This document shows positions 13,394 through 15,271 of a stretch of 15,271 bases of DNA, one piece after another (position 1 is the stretch's first letter; every line of letters starts with the position of its first letter). The notes beneath the pieces are model-generated. The model had not been told where the DNA came from. It made no database searches and saw nothing but the letters and a program-made list of their open reading frames with translations. The position numbers were made by a program, and so were the translations under genes. Source of the DNA: CAYFIW01 sp964500645 (GTDB taxonomy: Bacteria; Chloroflexota; Dehalococcoidia; Lucifugimonadales; UBA826); NCBI GenBank assembly GCA_964500645.1, contig CAZCOH010000034.1, forward strand, positions 1 through 15,271, read 5' to 3'.

Positions 13394-14290
13394 TTAAATA
13401 GTCATCAAAATATTTCCTGATGGATCTCTGACAATAATCTGAGGACCTATGGATAAGGTAGTTAAATCATCCGGTAAAATGAATTTCCCAGCGTAATTAC
13501 TGTTTGTAGTTGAGATGATCTCTTCTTCTGCCCCAGGGCCTCCAACGATATGATAGTAAACTGCCAATTTTGGCCTAGCGGCTGAAAAAATTTTGGCAGC
13601 TTCATCCGGACTTGTATGATGATCTATAACAGCTTCAGTGTGAGAATCATTCCGTCCAATAGCGTGAGATCTTTTCCTTATGGCATTTGGAGCCGATACT
13701 TCATGTATGAGGATATCCGCGTCTTTTGCGATATTTGCCATTTTAGGCATGTATCTGGTGTCCCCAGAGATTATTATTTTTCTATCTTTTGAAGTGACTA
13801 TATAGCCCCTAGCATCGGGAACGGGGTTATGATCTACAGCAAAACTTTCTAGACGAAGGTCAGTAAATTCCTGTATATGGTTATCGGTGATATCGTAACC
13901 AAATAATAATGCTCCATCCGGATGCAATTTTTCATCAAGATCCCGTCGAATATGTATATCTTCTTTGTAAGCTTCACTTAGATTAAACATCATGTCTTTG
14001 GTACCTGGCGGGCCATAAACTAACATCGGCTCCGCTCGGCCGTTTAACCAGCCAGTAAGCCAAATATCTGAAATGCCTATGCAGTGATCATAATGAAGAT
14101 GAGTAAGAAATATAGTGTTGACCCTTTTAAGAGGTGTATCAGTTTGATAAATACGTTGAGCCGCTCCTCTACCACAGTCTAAAAGTAAATTGCTTTGAGG
14201 GGTATTGATTAATATGCTGCAACCCATTCTTTCTATTAGAGGTACTGGGGTTCCCGTACCTAGTATGGTTACTCTAAAGACGTCTTCCAT
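13394..14290 (-). CDS. MBL-fold metal-dependent hydrolase (tRNase Z/arylsulfatase-like)
   Basis: This 298-residue protein has a complete set of MBL ligands: THLHYDH gives His64, His66, Asp68 and His69; FAVDHNP gives His153; IIISGDT gives Asp176; and AVYYHIVG gives His246. The LIHE pair (His195-Glu196) is present, unlike in the paralogue at 4180-5058, and a Ser-His-Thr (SHTEAV, 215-220) follows as in tRNase Z-type enzymes. The fold start is ILGTGTPVP. There is no signal peptide. It is shorter than long tRNase Z and lacks an obvious flexible exosite arm, so a small-molecule ester or sulfate hydrolase is as likely as an RNase. The start is ATG 14290, with only a weak GG upstream. The cupredoxin gene lies upstream on the same strand, 135 bases away. 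Confidence 0.86.
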   Translation of the reverse strand: MEDVFRVTILGTGTPVPLIERMGCSILINTPQSNLLLDCGRGAAQRIYQTDTPLKRVNTIFLTHLHYDHCIGISDIWLTGWLNGRAEPMLVYGPPGTKDMMFNLSEAYKEDIHIRRDLDEKLHPDGALLFGYDITDNHIQEFTDLRLESFAVDHNPVPDARGYIVTSKDRKIIISGDTRYMPKMANIAKDADILIHEVSAPNAIRKRSHAIGRNDSHTEAVIDHHTSPDEAAKIFSAARPKLAVYYHIVGGPGAEEEIISTTNSNYAGKFILPDDLTTLSIGPQIIVRDPSGNILMTI

Positions 14291-14357
14291 TTGATAAGAA
14301 CCATTGCTAAATTATTTTGTAAAATTAGAACTTTGGAGTTTGTCCCTTTCAATTATC

Positions 14358-14384
14358 TCAGATTAGACCATTTGTATAATCTGA
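14358..14384. repeat. 8-bp inverted repeat between cupredoxin and MBL genes
   Basis: TCAGATTA (14358-14365) pairs exactly with TAATCTGA (14377-14384) across 11 bases. It lies in the 135-base gap between two minus-strand genes. There is no trailing T-run on the minus strand, so it is a weak terminator candidate at best; it could equally be an operator for the MBL gene. Confidence 0.35.
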
Positions 14385-14425
14385 TTTGAATGTCTACTTA
14401 TTTGATAACGGGACCATGCTGAGCG

Positions 14426-15271
14426 CTACTCTACCTTGACTGTCCCTGTCATGCTGCTATGGAAACTACAAACATAATTGTAATTTCCAGATTGGTTAAA
14501 GGTGTGGGAAAAAGTTTGTCCCGATATCTTGGTTCCACTATTAAAACCTGAACCTGAGACAGTGTGCGTGCCTCCCTGAAATTGCCAAGTTATCGTTCCA
14601 CCAGTTGAAATCAAGGTTGCTGATGGAGAAAAACTAAAATTATTTACCGATATTGTGGCAGACAAGGGAAGAGAAGGAATCGCGGTGGGAGTGTTGGTAG
14701 GAATAGCCGTGTTGGTAGCAATAGCCGTACTGGTCGGAATTGGCGTGCTGGTGGGAATCGGCGTAACCGTGGGTATGGCTGATGGTGTCGGAGTCGGAGT
14801 CGGAGTTGATGTTGGTGGGTAATTGTACCCGGTGAATCTTGTAGGGGTTTTAGTTGGTTTAGGGGTATTAGTTGAATACGCAGTTGCAGTAGGAATAGCG
14901 GTGTTGGTAGGAGTGGGGCTGCTGGTCGGGATCGGCGAAGCCATCATTGTAGCCGTCGGTATAAGTGTTGGAGTCGGCGTCTTCGTTGAGACAACAATAA
15001 CAGTTGGTAGCAAAGTAGCCGTTGGTATAGGTGTTGGTGTCTCATTGTTTCCGATGAATCTTGTAGGGGTTTTAGTTGGTTTAGGAGTATTCGTTGGATA
15101 CGTAGTCGCAGTAGGTATAGCAGTGTTAGTTGGGATCTGTGTCGGTGAATTATCTGCAGTAGGTATAGCGGTGTTAGCTGGGATCTGTGTCGGTGAATTA
15201 TCTGCAGTAGGTATAACGGTGTTAGCTGGGATCTGTGTCGGTGAATTATCTGCAGTAGGTATAACGGTGTT
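14426..15271 (-). CDS. Cupredoxin with Thr/Pro-rich repeat stalk (5' end beyond window)
   Basis: The frame is open without a stop from the window edge to the TAG at 14426, giving at least 281 residues; the true start is beyond 15271. The C-terminal 80 residues form a type 1 copper domain: GGTHTVSG supplies the first His, and YVCSFHSSM supplies Cys, His and Met (Met codon at 14450-14452). The C-x2-H-x2-M spacing is that of amicyanin. Such domains carry single electrons outside the cytoplasm, so an export signal is expected in the missing N-terminus. The rest is low-complexity Thr/Pro/Ala repeat (NTAIPT, TPTPTP, TNTPKPTKTPT), a stalk of the kind common in surface proteins of Chloroflexota. A TTG at 15013 is in frame but lies inside the repeats and is not a real start. 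Confidence 0.82.
   Translation of the reverse strand, partial: NTVIPTADNSPTQIPANTVIPTADNSPTQIPANTAIPTADNSPTQIPTNTAIPTATTYPTNTPKPTKTPTRFIGNNETPTPIPTATLLPTVIVVSTKTPTPTLIPTATMMASPIPTSSPTPTNTAIPTATAYSTNTPKPTKTPTRFTGYNYPPTSTPTPTPTPSAIPTVTPIPTSTPIPTSTAIATNTAIPTNTPTAIPSLPLSATISVNNFSFSPSATLISTGGTITWQFQGGTHTVSGSGFNSGTKISGQTFSHTFNQSGNYNYVCSFHSSMTGTVKVE
14829..15130 (-). repeat. Two copies of an ~80-bp segment, 222 bp apart
   Basis: Sequence 14829-14908 recurs at 15051-15130, a spacing of exactly 222 bases (74 codons). Thirty consecutive bases are identical (14834-14863 and 15056-15085), and the rest differs at eight or nine scattered positions. Both copies encode TNTPKPTKTPTRF followed by I/T and Gly. 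This is a higher-order duplication within the stalk of the cupredoxin gene. Confidence 0.8.
15123..15271 (-). repeat. 48-bp tandem repeat in the cupredoxin stalk
   Basis: Units begin at 15123, 15171 and 15219, with a fourth starting at 15267 and cut by the window edge. Units two and three are identical; the first differs at two bases. Each unit encodes 16 residues, NTVIPTADNSPTQIPA or near it. The array continues past the window, so its copy number is unknown. Confidence 0.9.

Noticed and set aside
14375..14380. Perfect TATAAT on the plus strand
   Set aside because: No plus-strand gene follows it and no -35 box is correctly placed; it is part of the small inverted repeat there.
15123..15271. 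CRISPR-like array
   Set aside because: The units are contiguous 48-bp repeats with no unique spacers, and they stay in frame with the cupredoxin gene.

Overview
The window is AT-rich (roughly 40% G+C by eye) bacterial DNA with tightly packed genes. It holds twelve complete protein genes and two genes cut by the window edges. No rRNA, tRNA, CRISPR array, insertion sequence or phage gene is visible. The mix suggests a Chloroflexota lineage, possibly a marine Dehalococcoidia/SAR202-type organism. The clues are a cupredoxin behind a long Thr/Pro-rich repeat stalk, an F420-type LLM oxidoreductase, a PPOX flavoprotein of the MSMEG_1061 type and several MFS carriers. This is inference from gene content only.

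Layout. Positions 1-36 are the tail of an upstream gene, followed by a clear hairpin terminator (60-101). A DMT/EamA permease (175-1065, +) with a good promoter converges on a minus-strand pair: a 14-helix MFS carrier (1398-2876) and a small membrane protein resembling DUF6787 (1086-1361). A GH88-type unsaturated glucuronyl hydrolase (3029-4126, +) diverges from the MFS gene and converges on a metallo-beta-lactamase (MBL) fold hydrolase (4180-5058, -). A 12-helix MFS carrier (5226-6434, +) comes next. A probable operon follows: 14-helix MFS carrier, FAD-dependent DAO-family oxidoreductase and PPOX flavoprotein (6578-9781, +). On the minus strand lie a GH32-like glycosidase (9786-11375) and, upstream of it, a transaldolase-like Schiff-base aldolase (11517-12281). 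An LLM oxidoreductase (12457-13383, +) diverges from the aldolase and converges on a second MBL hydrolase (13394-14290, -). The window ends inside a minus-strand cupredoxin gene whose repeat stalk runs off the edge.

How the genes may work together. The content is catabolic and transport-related: two cytosolic glycosidase-type enzymes, an aldolase, three redox flavo/deazaflavo-enzymes, two metal hydrolases and four carriers. This looks like an accessory island for uptake and oxidative breakdown of small carbohydrates and amines. The most unusual part is the aldolase/GH32-like pair: both keep their family fold and key nucleophile (Lys115; Asp60) but lack other residues normally required (the phosphate-binding Arg and active-site Asp of transaldolases; the acid/base Glu and the Arg of RDP in GH32). 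They may act together on a substrate different from that of the named families.
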